Part shown: positions 1 through 8,116 of the stretch, piece by piece | Position numbering within the stretch: position 1 is the first letter of the stretch | Layout of the letters: each line of letters opens with the position of its first letter | Origin: Maribellus comscasis | GTDB lineage: Bacteria > Bacteroidota > Bacteroidia > Bacteroidales > Prolixibacteraceae | Assembly: GCF_009762775.1 (NCBI RefSeq) | Contig: NZ_CP046401.1 | Location: 5,158,001 to 5,222,000 of the forward strand | Direction: 5' to 3' | DNA length: 64,000 nt | The notes under the pieces: model-generated | What the model was told of the DNA's origin: nothing | Seen by the model: only the letters and a program-made list of their open reading frames with translations | Database searches by the model: none | Program-made: the position numbers and the translations under genes

Positions 1-424
1 CGGAAATTATGAACTTACCTTTCAATTTAATTCAACAGCTTTTGAGATATTTAGATTATATGATAGAATTACCGGACAATGGAATGATATAGAAGAAGGA
101 GAAGTCTATTCTTTTGAAGCTGAAAAAGACGAAAATACCGACCGTTTTGTTTTACAAATTGTATCAGGAGATTATGCCGATCCTTACGAAACACTTCCGG
201 TTATTATTTATTCTGAACAAAGAAAAATAACAGCTGATTTACGTCTTGTCGAAGGCGAATACACTTGTGATGTTTATACTCTGACAGGGCAGAAATTAGT
301 GACCCGCAAACTTTTCGGGGGACAGACCAGTCAGTTTGTTGTCCCCTCGGCAAGTTCGATAGTTATTGTCCAGATAGTCGGGCAAGAAGGAAGAAAAATA
401 GAAAAAGTCCCTGTTGTTTATTAG
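1..424 (+). CDS. C-terminal part of a secreted/surface protein (5' end outside window)
   Basis: An open frame enters from the left edge (codons begin at base 2) and stops with TAG at 422-424, giving about 140 residues. The last 80 or so residues look like a beta-sandwich tail with the pattern VYTLTGQKL followed by a stretch of alternating hydrophobic residues. That resembles the end of T9SS C-terminal sorting domains (consensus V.d..Gr.v), although the classical final K-[VI]-[VI] motif is not clear: it ends KVPVVY. The rest of the fragment (FEIFRLYDR, EGEVYSFEAE) also looks like extracellular beta structure. The function of the whole protein cannot be told from this fragment. It ends 326 bases before the first pilin-like gene and need not be part of that locus. 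Confidence 0.6.
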   Translation, partial: GNYELTFQFNSTAFEIFRLYDRITGQWNDIEEGEVYSFEAEKDENTDRFVLQIVSGDYADPYETLPVIIYSEQRKITADLRLVEGEYTCDVYTLTGQKLVTRKLFGGQTSQFVVPSASSIVIVQIVGQEGRKIEKVPVVY

Positions 425-750
425 CTGGTGTGTGGAAGTAATGGAAGCGTTAGATATTTAAGAACGTTATTTTCACGCAAAAATAAATCAAGTGAGTCAG
501 TTTTTCTTACCCTTAAAATCAGTTATAATTACCTCCTCTTTCAGAGACACTCTGTTTTATTTATTTGTTGCATTTGGTTAAATTTATATCGACGTTTTTA
601 ATTGCCTTGTAAACTTTTAAAACCCTGAGAGATAAAAAAAGTTTTTTTTGTCTTTTTTTAAACAAGGTGAAAACGTTCTTTGTTTTACAAATTAGGAATT
701 TAAACAAAACAAAAATGGACGCTTTGATATTTTGTAAATTTCCTAGGTGC
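425..750. other. Intergenic region before the pilin-like genes
   Basis: AT-rich stretch of 326 bases with no convincing gene. A long A/T palindromic tract (about 635-660) could form a weak hairpin, but it has too little GC to be called a terminator with confidence. No TAnnTTTG promoter element was recognised ahead of the ATG at 751. Confidence 0.4.
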
Positions 751-1218
751 ATGCATATAATAATCAGATTGAAAAATACTTTTGTATTGACGATTGTATT
801 TTTATTTATTATGTTAGGTTTTGGAAAGGTTGGCGCACAGGTGAGGGCCACTGGACATGTATTTGCTGAAATAGTAGAACCGGCAATGCTTACTGCCAGT
901 ACCAGTAACGATCACATTATTTATAATAATGTGAATACAACATCATCAGATTTGATTCTTGCAGAAATAGCTGTTTCCGGAAGCGCTGATACTGATGTGG
1001 GTGTATCGGTTCAAACTACAGCGCTCGAAGGAAAAAATGGGGAAATTTATTCTTTTGATACTTTCTTTTGTCCCGATTCTGATCAGTCGGCGAACGGGAA
1101 TACCACAGAGGCTGATAAAAGAGTATTTAAGCTAAACGGAACACCACAAAAAGATATTGTTTCGGAAAAAAATAATATGTTTACGGGGCAATATGAGGTA
1201 ACATTTATGTACAATTGA
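751..1218 (+). CDS. Exported DUF4402-like pilin-type subunit (divergent)
   Basis: About 155 residues. The frame is open from 667, but the ATG at 751 is preferred because it gives a normal signal peptide (basic start, hydrophobic core, cleavage after VGAQ). The mature N-terminus carries an alternating strand VFAEIVE that matches the VFAEVIE of the subunit encoded at 2226. The C-terminus ends G.YEVTFMYN, like the G.Y.G.f.VTv.Y ending shared by the DUF4402 proteins downstream. The central LxFG and GG[TS]V motifs of that family are missing, so this is the most divergent member. The role inferred from context is a structural subunit of an extracellular fibre assembled by the chaperone and usher encoded next door. 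DUF4402 membership itself would need a profile search. Confidence 0.6.
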   Translation: MHIIIRLKNTFVLTIVFLFIMLGFGKVGAQVRATGHVFAEIVEPAMLTASTSNDHIIYNNVNTTSSDLILAEIAVSGSADTDVGVSVQTTALEGKNGEIYSFDTFFCPDSDQSANGNTTEADKRVFKLNGTPQKDIVSEKNNMFTGQYEVTFMYN

Positions 1219-1625
1219 AGTATCCTTCAGAGCCTTTTGGGTGTGTCTTTCGTCATTTATATAAAATCTCTGCTGTTACAAATCCTGATTTTAATTTCCG
1301 TTTCCTTTTTCTGTCTATTTAAGAACTCAGCGATGAAAATAAAATAAAAACTGAGTGATATAGATTTCCAATATCCGGAATTTTTATCCTCTTTCCACAG
1401 TCTATCCAATTTATTATGCTAATTTTTTTATTCTTTCCCTGCTCTCTTGGAATGAGCCTGTGTCCCATTTTGAATACGCTATTCCCCAGCGTAGAGCATT
1501 GTTGTATTTGCTTATTTTTCTATATTGTTGTTTGTCAGTGTTTTGTAAAAGAGGGCATACGCATTGCTTATGGGTTGGCACAAAAATGTTAAACGAAAAT
1601 TAATAAAATTTAAAAACACAAAATC
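1219..1625. other. Intergenic region between pilin-like genes
   Basis: A 407-base gap without a plausible gene. No strong terminator or TAnnTTTG element was found. The gap suggests that the subunit at 1626 has its own leader, which would allow it to be expressed at a different level from its neighbours. Confidence 0.35.
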
Positions 1626-2144
1626 ATGAAAAAGTTAGTTTTTTTATTCGCAAGCCTTTTTATTATCGTAGTTGCATCTCAGAGTGTAAAAGCACAAAAC
1701 CCAGAAGCAACAGCCAATTCTGACGCAAGCGCAACAATTATCAAGGTAATAGGAATTGAGAATACTCAGTATTTGTTTTTCGGTAATATAATTGCAAGTA
1801 GTGCTGGTGGAACAGTTACTGTTGCTTCCGATGGAACTGCTGCTGGATATAATGGAGTAGCTGCTCCAACGGGAAATGAAGGAACTCGACAGCCTGCAAC
1901 TTTTACAGTTGAAGGAGAAAACAGTGTAGCATATTCTATTTCTTTGCCTGAAGACGATGAGATAACATTAACAAAGAATGGTGCAACTCCCATGGCTCTT
2001 TCTGACTTTGAACATAACGCTGATGAAACTTTATCAAGTGGAGGAACAGAAACATTTAATGTAGGTGCGAAATTAAATGTAAATCCCGATCAGGCTACTG
2101 GAACATACGAGGGGCAATTTTCAGTAACCGTTGCTTACAATTAA
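1626..2144 (+). CDS. DUF4402 family exported pilin-type subunit (probable major subunit)
   Basis: 172 residues with a clear signal peptide (MKKLVFLF... cleaved after VKAQ). The mature protein shows the DUF4402 pattern in order: an N-terminal hydrophobic strand (ATIIKVIGIE), LFFGNI, GGTVTV with a following glycine, an F.V.GE..V.YSISLP block, VGAKLNV and the closing G.YEGQFSVTVAYN. DUF4402 domains are small Ig-like beta folds related to spore-coat-U/archaic pilins. The protein carries its own intrinsic terminator directly downstream (2164-2193) and a long private leader. That, with the canonical sequence, makes it the best candidate for the abundant shaft subunit. This role is inferred from layout, not shown directly. 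Confidence 0.75.
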   Translation: MKKLVFLFASLFIIVVASQSVKAQNPEATANSDASATIIKVIGIENTQYLFFGNIIASSAGGTVTVASDGTAAGYNGVAAPTGNEGTRQPATFTVEGENSVAYSISLPEDDEITLTKNGATPMALSDFEHNADETLSSGGTETFNVGAKLNVNPDQATGTYEGQFSVTVAYN

Positions 2145-2163
2145 TAAAGAATATCTTTAAAAC

Positions 2164-2193
2164 AAGGGCAGCGCTAGGGTTGCCCTTTTTTTT
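2164..2193 (+). terminator. Intrinsic terminator after the DUF4402 gene
   Basis: Seven-base perfect stem AAGGGCA/TGCCCTT (2164-2170 with 2181-2187), 10-base loop, then a run of T to 2193. It lies 20 bases after the stop of the 1626-2144 gene and ahead of the next subunit gene, so it may partly or fully separate the major subunit transcript from the rest. Confidence 0.75.
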
Positions 2194-2225
2194 ACCCAGT
2201 TGTTAAGGTTTTAAAATTCACAAAC

Positions 2226-2738
2226 ATGTACCGTTATTTTATCATCGCTTTTATTTCTTTCTTCCTCATACCTGGAGAGGCGCGTTCGCAAGAAAGCAGC
2301 ATTACAGCAGAGGTGTTTGCCGAAGTAATCGAGGCTTTGGCTGCCAACGAAGATCAGGCCTTAAACTTTGGCCGTTTTACAACGGGTAATAACGGTGGTT
2401 CAGTTGTTATTTCTCCGGGGGGGATTCGTTCGGCGCAGGGATCAGTAATTGCGGCTGGCGGCGGATACAGTCCCGGTAAATTTTTGGTGGAAGGCGAGCC
2501 GGGTGCTACTTTCAGTATACAGCTCCCCCAGACGGCCAGTACACTGGTGCATTCTGAAAGCGGAAAAACGATGGATGTTGAAGGCTGGGTTTCGGACCCT
2601 CCATCGGGAGATGCAGCTACCCTGTCGGACGGGGAGCGTTTGGTAAGTATAGGAGCTACGCTTAATATAGGTCCGGTCGATGAGAATCCGGTTGGTATAT
2701 ATTCAGGTTCTTTTATTGTAACCTTTGCCTATAATTAG
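2226..2738 (+). CDS. DUF4402 family exported pilin-type subunit
   Basis: 170 residues. The signal peptide ends near ARSQ. The mature region carries a strong alternating N-terminal strand (SITAEVFAEVIEAL), then LNFGRF, GGSVVISPGG, a FLVEGEPGATFSIQLP block, a VSIGATLNIG strand and the family ending G.YSGSFIVTFAYN. This is a full-length match to the DUF4402 pattern, with the N-terminal strand expected of a subunit that donates a strand to its neighbour in chaperone-usher fibres. The gene sits between the presumed major subunit and the chaperone, and is likely a second shaft or adaptor subunit. It contains more GC-rich codons than the 1626 gene, which hints that the two are not a recent duplication. 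Confidence 0.72.
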   Translation: MYRYFIIAFISFFLIPGEARSQESSITAEVFAEVIEALAANEDQALNFGRFTTGNNGGSVVISPGGIRSAQGSVIAAGGGYSPGKFLVEGEPGATFSIQLPQTASTLVHSESGKTMDVEGWVSDPPSGDAATLSDGERLVSIGATLNIGPVDENPVGIYSGSFIVTFAYN

Positions 2739-2860
2739 CCATTTCATACCCGGAGTATTTAAGATCTTATCGTTTTGTTTGTTTAAACCTCATTCCTGTT
2801 CTGTAAGTTTATTTTCCGCCGACACGTGCTGGTGATTATTTTTGTATCACAGTATTGCTG

Positions 2861-2889
2861 TTGATATTTATTAAAAAAATGTAGTTTTG
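2861..2889 (+). promoter_or_regulatory. Bacteroidota-type promoter upstream of the chaperone gene
   Basis: TTG at 2861-2863 and TAGTTTTG at 2882-2889, spaced 18 bases, match the Bacteroidota primary sigma consensus TTTG-N19-TAnnTTTG. The predicted start of transcription is about 10 bases before the ATG at 2907. Confidence 0.5.
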
Positions 2890-2906
2890 AAAGAAAATTC
2901 CCAATT

Positions 2907-3779
2907 ATGAGACAGAAAAAACAGATAAATATAACTCAGTATAGACTATCCTTTTTGTATAAAAGCATGTTGTTCTTTTCGGTTGTTGTTCTTCTTCCAC
3001 AAATTAGCAGAGCACAGGGAGATTTGCTGATAACACCGAGGCGTGTTGTTTTTGAAGGGAGTAAACAAAGAGAGGAAATAACACTGGCAAATACAGGACA
3101 GGACACCGCCTATTATTCAATTTCTTTTTTACAATACAGAATGACCGAAGATGGCAATTTCAAGGAAGTAACTGAGCCGGAGGAAGGACAAATGTTTGCA
3201 GATTCGTATATCCGGTTTTTTCCACGCTCGGTCGAGCTTGCTCCGGGTGAGTCACAGGTGGTTAGAATGCAGTTGAGACGGATGCCCAATATGGTTGATG
3301 GTGAATATCGCTCTCATTTGTATTTTAGGGCCGTGCCGGAAGAAAAACCATTGGGCGAAGAAGATATATTAACCGATAGTACAGCAATTGGAATACGATT
3401 GACTCCTATTTTTGGAATTTCCATACCGGTTATAGCAAGGATTGGTGACCTTTCGTCTGACGTAGTTTTGAGCGATTTGAATGTTCAGCAAAACAGTCAG
3501 GGAGCCAATGTGCTTAATGTTGTGCTTAACCGGGAAGGGACCCAGTCGGTTTATGGCGACCTGAAAGCAGAATACATTACTCCTGAAGGCGAAAAGTACG
3601 ATGTTGGGCTTGTAAAAGGAATTGCTGTTTATACACCCAATTTGTTGCGGCGTTTTACCATGACACTCAATACTCCTGTCGGAATTGAATTAAATAAGGG
3701 GAAATTGCTTGTTCGGTACAGCAGTTCAAGCGAAGCAAAACCTCAGGTGTACGATGAAAAAGAATTGGTATTAAAATAA
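2907..3779 (+). CDS. PapD-like periplasmic pilus chaperone, archaic (sigma) clade features
   Basis: 290 residues: a signal peptide ending near ISRAQ, then a two-domain Ig-like chaperone. The first domain opens with ITPRRVVFEGSKQREEI and TLANTG, the usual first strands of pilus chaperones including the conserved Arg. The G1/linker region reads FFPRSVELAPGESQVVRMQLRR followed by DGEYRSHLYFR. This PR.v.L.PGesQ.VR...GEYRSHL pattern is typical of archaic (Csu-like) chaperones rather than of the FimC/PapD clade. Its expected role is to bind newly exported DUF4402 subunits in the periplasm, complete their fold and deliver them to the usher at 4439-7000. The gene has its own promoter-like element and is followed after 12 bases by another subunit gene. 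Confidence 0.82.
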   Translation: MRQKKQINITQYRLSFLYKSMLFFSVVVLLPQISRAQGDLLITPRRVVFEGSKQREEITLANTGQDTAYYSISFLQYRMTEDGNFKEVTEPEEGQMFADSYIRFFPRSVELAPGESQVVRMQLRRMPNMVDGEYRSHLYFRAVPEEKPLGEEDILTDSTAIGIRLTPIFGISIPVIARIGDLSSDVVLSDLNVQQNSQGANVLNVVLNREGTQSVYGDLKAEYITPEGEKYDVGLVKGIAVYTPNLLRRFTMTLNTPVGIELNKGKLLVRYSSSSEAKPQVYDEKELVLK

Positions 3780-3791
3780 AAAAGACGCTTT

Positions 3792-4349
3792 ATGCCATTC
3801 GGAGAAAATCCCGCAAGTCATCAAAACTTCTGTTTACAGGCAATTTTTATTCGCTTTTATAAAGCTTTTATCCTTGTTGTGGCTTTTTTAATCTTTTCAG
3901 AAAATTCATTAGGACAATCTCCGTTTCCTCCGCCGAATCAGTTGCAGGTTTTTGCGGCCCAGGAATTAAGTTTTGGCAGCTTTTATACCGGAGCTTCCGG
4001 CGGAGAAGTTATTGTCAGCCCGGAAGGCAACTGTATGACTAACGGGTCGGTTATGGAACTTGCCCTTTCTCCTGCTACTCCTGCTGTATTCGATGTCCGG
4101 CTTATTCCCGGTAGGATTGTCCACGTTTCTTTTCCTGCCTCGGCAATGCTTACCAGAGTTGGGAGCAGTGAGAGTATGGTGATTAGCGGGTTTACCTCTG
4201 ATAAGCAAGGAAATTATTTTGTTACTACATCTGCTCATCCTTTTATTAATCCCGTGAAAGTTGGCGCTACGCTTCATGTTGGCAGTGAAGCTGCCAATCC
4301 CTCAGGAGATTACGTTGGTAGTTTTTCAGTAACATTTATTCAGGAATAA
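3792..4349 (+). CDS. DUF4402-type subunit with short N-terminus (possible tip subunit)
   Basis: 185 residues starting 12 bases after the chaperone stop. A long N-region precedes a hydrophobic segment that ends near NSLGQ, so the true start could be slightly internal. The mature part follows the DUF4402 pattern (LSFGSF, GGEVIVSPEG, VFDVRLIPG, VGATLHVG, ending G.YVGSFSVTF). Only about a dozen residues, rich in proline (SPFPPPNQ), lie between the signal peptide and the first core strand. The long alternating donor-like strand seen in the subunits at 1626 and 2226 is absent. In strand-exchange fibres a subunit without a donor strand would sit at the tip. That role is inference. Confidence 0.68.
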   Translation: MPFGENPASHQNFCLQAIFIRFYKAFILVVAFLIFSENSLGQSPFPPPNQLQVFAAQELSFGSFYTGASGGEVIVSPEGNCMTNGSVMELALSPATPAVFDVRLIPGRIVHVSFPASAMLTRVGSSESMVISGFTSDKQGNYFVTTSAHPFINPVKVGATLHVGSEAANPSGDYVGSFSVTFIQE

Positions 4350-4438
4350 AACCTCATTTCAGATTGAAAAGTGTGCAAATAAAAACTCAGCCGTCAGAAA
4401 TAATAAGGCCAGATTTTTTTTCAAGTCTGACCGGTTTT

Positions 4439-7000
4439 ATGGTGGTTAAGCTTTTGATGATTTTGCTTCCTTTGTTGCTTTTTTGTAATATTTCAATAAG
4501 TCAGAATGTTGAATTTGAGGAGATTCCTGTTACCTTGAGAGTAGAAGGAGTGGGAGCTACGAACCTGGATCCCTTGTACAGTTATGATGAGGAAAAGTTA
4601 TTTTTACCAATCATTGATGTTTTTCACCTGCTTCAGATAAAAGCGGAATCCTCGTTAAATATGGACAGGATATCTGGTTTTATGGCAGACGAAAGCAACA
4701 AGTATATGATAGACAATATAAATAAACAGGTTTTTGCCAATGGGAAAACGTTTAATTTAGAAGTTACTGATTTAATAAAAACTGAATTTGGCCTGTATTT
4801 AGATCATCAACTGTGGGGAGAGTTATTTGGTTTGTATTGCGATTTTAATTTCAGAAGCCTTACTGTAAATGTTAAACCAGGCTTTGAAGTTCCGGCCATA
4901 CGGGAAATGCGGCTCAAGCAGTTTCGCGAAAATGTAAATATTCTTAAAGGGGAAGAAAAGGTAGATACATCTATAAACCGCGATTATCATTTTTTAAAGT
5001 TCGGAATGGTTGACTGGGCTGCCAGTTCTACACAAAGTACCGCACAATATAACGATACAAGAATCTGGTTGGGAACAGGAGCCGAATTGTTTGGAGGAGA
5101 AACAAGCTTGCTGTTAAATTATTCTTCCCGCGATGGTTTTAATAACCGAAACCAGCAGTATTACTGGCGTTGGGTGAACAATCAGGCAAAAATGGCCCGG
5201 CAAATCAGGATCGGAAAAATCAGTTCTTCTGCAATTGCGTCCATATACGACCCGTTGATTGGAATGAGTATTACCAATGCCCCAACAACTTACCGCCGTT
5301 CTTTTGGAGAATATACAATAAACGATTATACAGAACCGGGTTGGACTGTGGAGTTGTATGTAAACAATGTGATTGTTGATTATCAAACAGCTGATGCCTC
5401 GGGATTTTACAGTTTTAATGTGCCGCTTGTATACGGAACGTCGCAGGTAAGACTAAAATTTTATGGCCCCTATGGAGAAGAGCGGACAAAAGAAGAATTT
5501 CTTAATATACCGTTTAATTTTTTACCTGCCGGCGAAATGGAATATACGTTGAGTTCAGGTATTGTTATGGACGGAGATTATTCCAGGTTTGGCCGCGCAG
5601 AAGTAAAGTATGGAGTGAGCCGATTTTTAACAATCGGTGGAGGAATAGAATATCTTTCGTCAATTGCAAATGGAGATAAAATTCCATTTCTTTTGGCTTC
5701 AGTCACTCCCTTTCCCAACTTTATGCTGACGGGTGAATATGCCGATGGTGTGCGTACAAAAGCGCTTGTAAACTACAGGTTGGCGTCAGGTCCAATGTTT
5801 GAACTTAATTATGTTCTTTATGACAAAGAACAGCAGGCGATAAGGCTCAACTATCTGGAAGAACGTGGCGCTACTTTTTCTGTGCCTTTGAATTTTAAAT
5901 TTTTAAATGGTTATACCCGTTGGTCTTTCAAACAAAATGTATACGAAATGCTTACGTATAACACTGCCGATGTAACTTTTTCATCCTTCTTTGGCAATGT
6001 AAATACAAACATAAGCGCTTACGCCAACTGGTTGGGAGGAAGAGACCCTTATATATACAGTAATCTTGGTTTGGGAATCAGGCTGGGGCATGGTTTTACA
6101 GTCAGACCACAAAGCCAGGTCGACATCACAAATAAAGATATAACTTCTGTAAAAGCAGAGGTTGAGAAACGTATTGCCCGATCGGGATACTTATCCGTTT
6201 CCGGAGAAGAGAATTTTAGATCCTCTTATCGCAGTTTGCAGTTTTCATTTCGCTGGGATTTTTCTTTTTCCCAGGTTAATTTCTCTGCCCGTGTTTCCAA
6301 TAGTGAATTTTTGTCGACTCAGGGAGCCCGTGGCAGTTTTGCTTTTGGTGGTGGCAATGGATATATTCATAAAGACAACAGATCGGCAATTGGGCGATGT
6401 GGAATTGCTGTTGTCCCATTTGTGGACATCGATCACGATGGTTTTAAAGATTCAGATGAACCATTTGCACAAGGATTGAGCATAGGATTGAGAGGAGGAC
6501 GGACTTTAAAAAATCTCAAAGACTCAATAATCAGAGTTGTTGGACTAGAACCATATACAAGTTATGTACTAACGCTTGATGATAAAGGCCTGGAACAAAT
6601 TTCGTGGCAGTTGGAACATAAAAGCTATCGTATTTATACCGATCCAAATCAGTTCAAAAAAGTATATATTCCTGTTTTGCCTATGGGGGAAGTGAATGGT
6701 TGGGTTTATTTGAACGATGGTAGAGATGAAAAAGGCCAGGGACGGATTGTAGTAAACTTTTATAATTCTGATGGTGAACTGGTTGCTACAACAATGACTG
6801 AAAGAGACGGAGGCTTTACTTTTTTGGGTTTGCCTCCCGGACAATATTATGCGGAAGTGGATAGAGCACAACTGGAAAGTTTAAAGATGAAATCAATACC
6901 GGTAAAAACAGACTTTACAATAAGCCCCATGGCCATTGGCGACATCGTTTATGATATTCAGTTTGTAATTCAGCGTATTTCTGACGATATCAACGAATAA
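4439..7000 (+). CDS. Usher-like outer-membrane protein of the chaperone-usher type
   Basis: 853 residues from the ATG at 4439, which begins a clean signal peptide (MVVKLLMILLP ... ISISQ). The frame is open back to a TTG at 4364, so a longer form is possible. An N-terminal domain (about 25-150) precedes a long region of amphipathic strands rich in aromatic girdle residues, as in a large beta-barrel. Around residues 295-370 lies a plug-like block: PGWTVELYVNNVIVDYQ, GFYSFNVPLVYGTSQVRLKFY and YGPYGEE, matching the usher pattern VEvy.Ng..v..GpF...dlp...G...v.v.d..G. Residues 663-674 form a perfect 12-residue EF-hand-like loop (DIDHDGFKDSDE), and about 750-850 form a carboxypeptidase-regulatory-like beta domain. 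It would secrete and assemble the DUF4402 subunits. Profile confirmation is needed because the similarity to proteobacterial ushers is distant. Confidence 0.72.
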   Translation: MVVKLLMILLPLLLFCNISISQNVEFEEIPVTLRVEGVGATNLDPLYSYDEEKLFLPIIDVFHLLQIKAESSLNMDRISGFMADESNKYMIDNINKQVFANGKTFNLEVTDLIKTEFGLYLDHQLWGELFGLYCDFNFRSLTVNVKPGFEVPAIREMRLKQFRENVNILKGEEKVDTSINRDYHFLKFGMVDWAASSTQSTAQYNDTRIWLGTGAELFGGETSLLLNYSSRDGFNNRNQQYYWRWVNNQAKMARQIRIGKISSSAIASIYDPLIGMSITNAPTTYRRSFGEYTINDYTEPGWTVELYVNNVIVDYQTADASGFYSFNVPLVYGTSQVRLKFYGPYGEERTKEEFLNIPFNFLPAGEMEYTLSSGIVMDGDYSRFGRAEVKYGVSRFLTIGGGIEYLSSIANGDKIPFLLASVTPFPNFMLTGEYADGVRTKALVNYRLASGPMFELNYVLYDKEQQAIRLNYLEERGATFSVPLNFKFLNGYTRWSFKQNVYEMLTYNTADVTFSSFFGNVNTNISAYANWLGGRDPYIYSNLGLGIRLGHGFTVRPQSQVDITNKDITSVKAEVEKRIARSGYLSVSGEENFRSSYRSLQFSFRWDFSFSQVNFSARVSNSEFLSTQGARGSFAFGGGNGYIHKDNRSAIGRCGIAVVPFVDIDHDGFKDSDEPFAQGLSIGLRGGRTLKNLKDSIIRVVGLEPYTSYVLTLDDKGLEQISWQLEHKSYRIYTDPNQFKKVYIPVLPMGEVNGWVYLNDGRDEKGQGRIVVNFYNSDGELVATTMTERDGGFTFLGLPPGQYYAEVDRAQLESLKMKSIPVKTDFTISPMAIGDIVYDIQFVIQRISDDINE

Positions 7001-7184
7001 GAAAATGCAGTGAGTCAGATAATGAATGTGTTACAGCTTTGGTTTTGCCGGTTTAATATTTTCATCCTCATACCATTTCGCTTTTTATCACGCATTTATT
7101 TTCTGATTCAGTAAGATTATGTTGGATAATATTATATTACCTTTACAAAATCTAAATCAATTAAAAACTCTTAAAAAGAAAAAA

Positions 7185-8027
7185 ATGCGTACACTTTTTT
7201 TATCATCAAAAATTTTAATTGTAGCCTTTGTATTGGTGTTATCGGCTTGCAATTCGAAACCCAAAAATCAGGAGGCGGAGCAAAAATCTGCGGAAACTGC
7301 CACTGAAGAAAACTGGATTCAATTATTTAACGGAGAAGATTTAAACGACTGGCAGATAAAATTTACAGGACATGAATTGGGAGATAACTACAACAATACC
7401 TTTCGTGTAGAGGATGGTTTATTGCGCGTTCGTTATGATAACTGGGATGAATGGAACGGTTCATTCGGACACATTTTTTACAAGGATGAGTTTTCGCATT
7501 ATAAGCTGCGGGTGGAATACCGGTTTGTTGACGAGCAGGTTAAAAACGGTCCGGGCTGGGCATACCGCAACAATGGATTGATGATTCACGGCCAAAGCGC
7601 GGAATCAATGGAGCTGGATCAGCAGTTTCCTACCTCCATCGAGGTTCAGTTGCTTGGAGGAACACAGGGAAAAGAAGGTTATGATCCACGTTCCACTCTG
7701 AATTTGTGTACCCCGGGAACCAATGTTGTGATGAACGGCGAATTGATTGAGCAACATTGTACCAACTCCAAATCAGAAACATGTTATGGTGATGAATGGG
7801 TTACGGCAGAAGTTGAAGTTCACGGTGGTGAAATTATAAGGCATTTTGTAAATGGAGAAGAAGTGATGCATTACGAACAACCACAACTCGATCCGCGTGA
7901 TCCTACTTATGAAACGCTTTTACCGGCTGACGGAAATATAATGATAACAAAAGGAACAATCTCCCTGCAAGCTGAAAGCCATCCAACCGATTTTAGAAAA
8001 ATTGAATTGCTGGTGCTCGACGAATAA
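7185..8027 (+). CDS. DUF1080 (3-keto-disaccharide hydrolase-like) lipoprotein
   Basis: 280 residues from the ATG at 7185. The frame is open from 7119, but the inner ATG gives a proper lipoprotein signal (MRTLFLSSK ... VLSAC) with the lipobox LSAC. After a low-complexity linker the domain begins WIQLFNGEDLNDWQIKF, the hallmark opening of DUF1080 jelly-roll domains, and continues with DNWDEWNGSFGHIFY and NGLMIHGQS. DUF1080 proteins act on 3-keto-glucosides or bind sugars in the periplasm or at the surface. Which sugar cannot be read from the sequence. It is followed by a terminator shared with the convergent gene. Confidence 0.8.
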   Translation: MRTLFLSSKILIVAFVLVLSACNSKPKNQEAEQKSAETATEENWIQLFNGEDLNDWQIKFTGHELGDNYNNTFRVEDGLLRVRYDNWDEWNGSFGHIFYKDEFSHYKLRVEYRFVDEQVKNGPGWAYRNNGLMIHGQSAESMELDQQFPTSIEVQLLGGTQGKEGYDPRSTLNLCTPGTNVVMNGELIEQHCTNSKSETCYGDEWVTAEVEVHGGEIIRHFVNGEEVMHYEQPQLDPRDPTYETLLPADGNIMITKGTISLQAESHPTDFRKIELLVLDE

Positions 8028-8053
8028 TATTTTGGAACTAAACAAGGATATTA

Positions 8054-8088
8054 AAAGCCGGTTTTTTCCCAAAAGTCGGCTTTAATTT
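8054..8088. terminator. Terminator hairpin between convergent genes
   Basis: Stem AAAGCCG (8054-8060) with CGGCTTT (8077-8083), extended internally by TTTT/AAAA pairing, followed by TTTAATTTT on the + strand. It lies between the stop of the DUF1080 gene and the end of the convergent PQQ dehydrogenase gene and could serve both. Confidence 0.55.
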
Positions 8089-8116
8089 TGGTTTTCATGA
8101 TAAAAACAGACCATCC

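Noticed and set aside
667..750. Upstream extension of the first pilin-like gene
   Set aside because: The added residues are not a plausible signal peptide start; the ATG at 751 gives a proper one.
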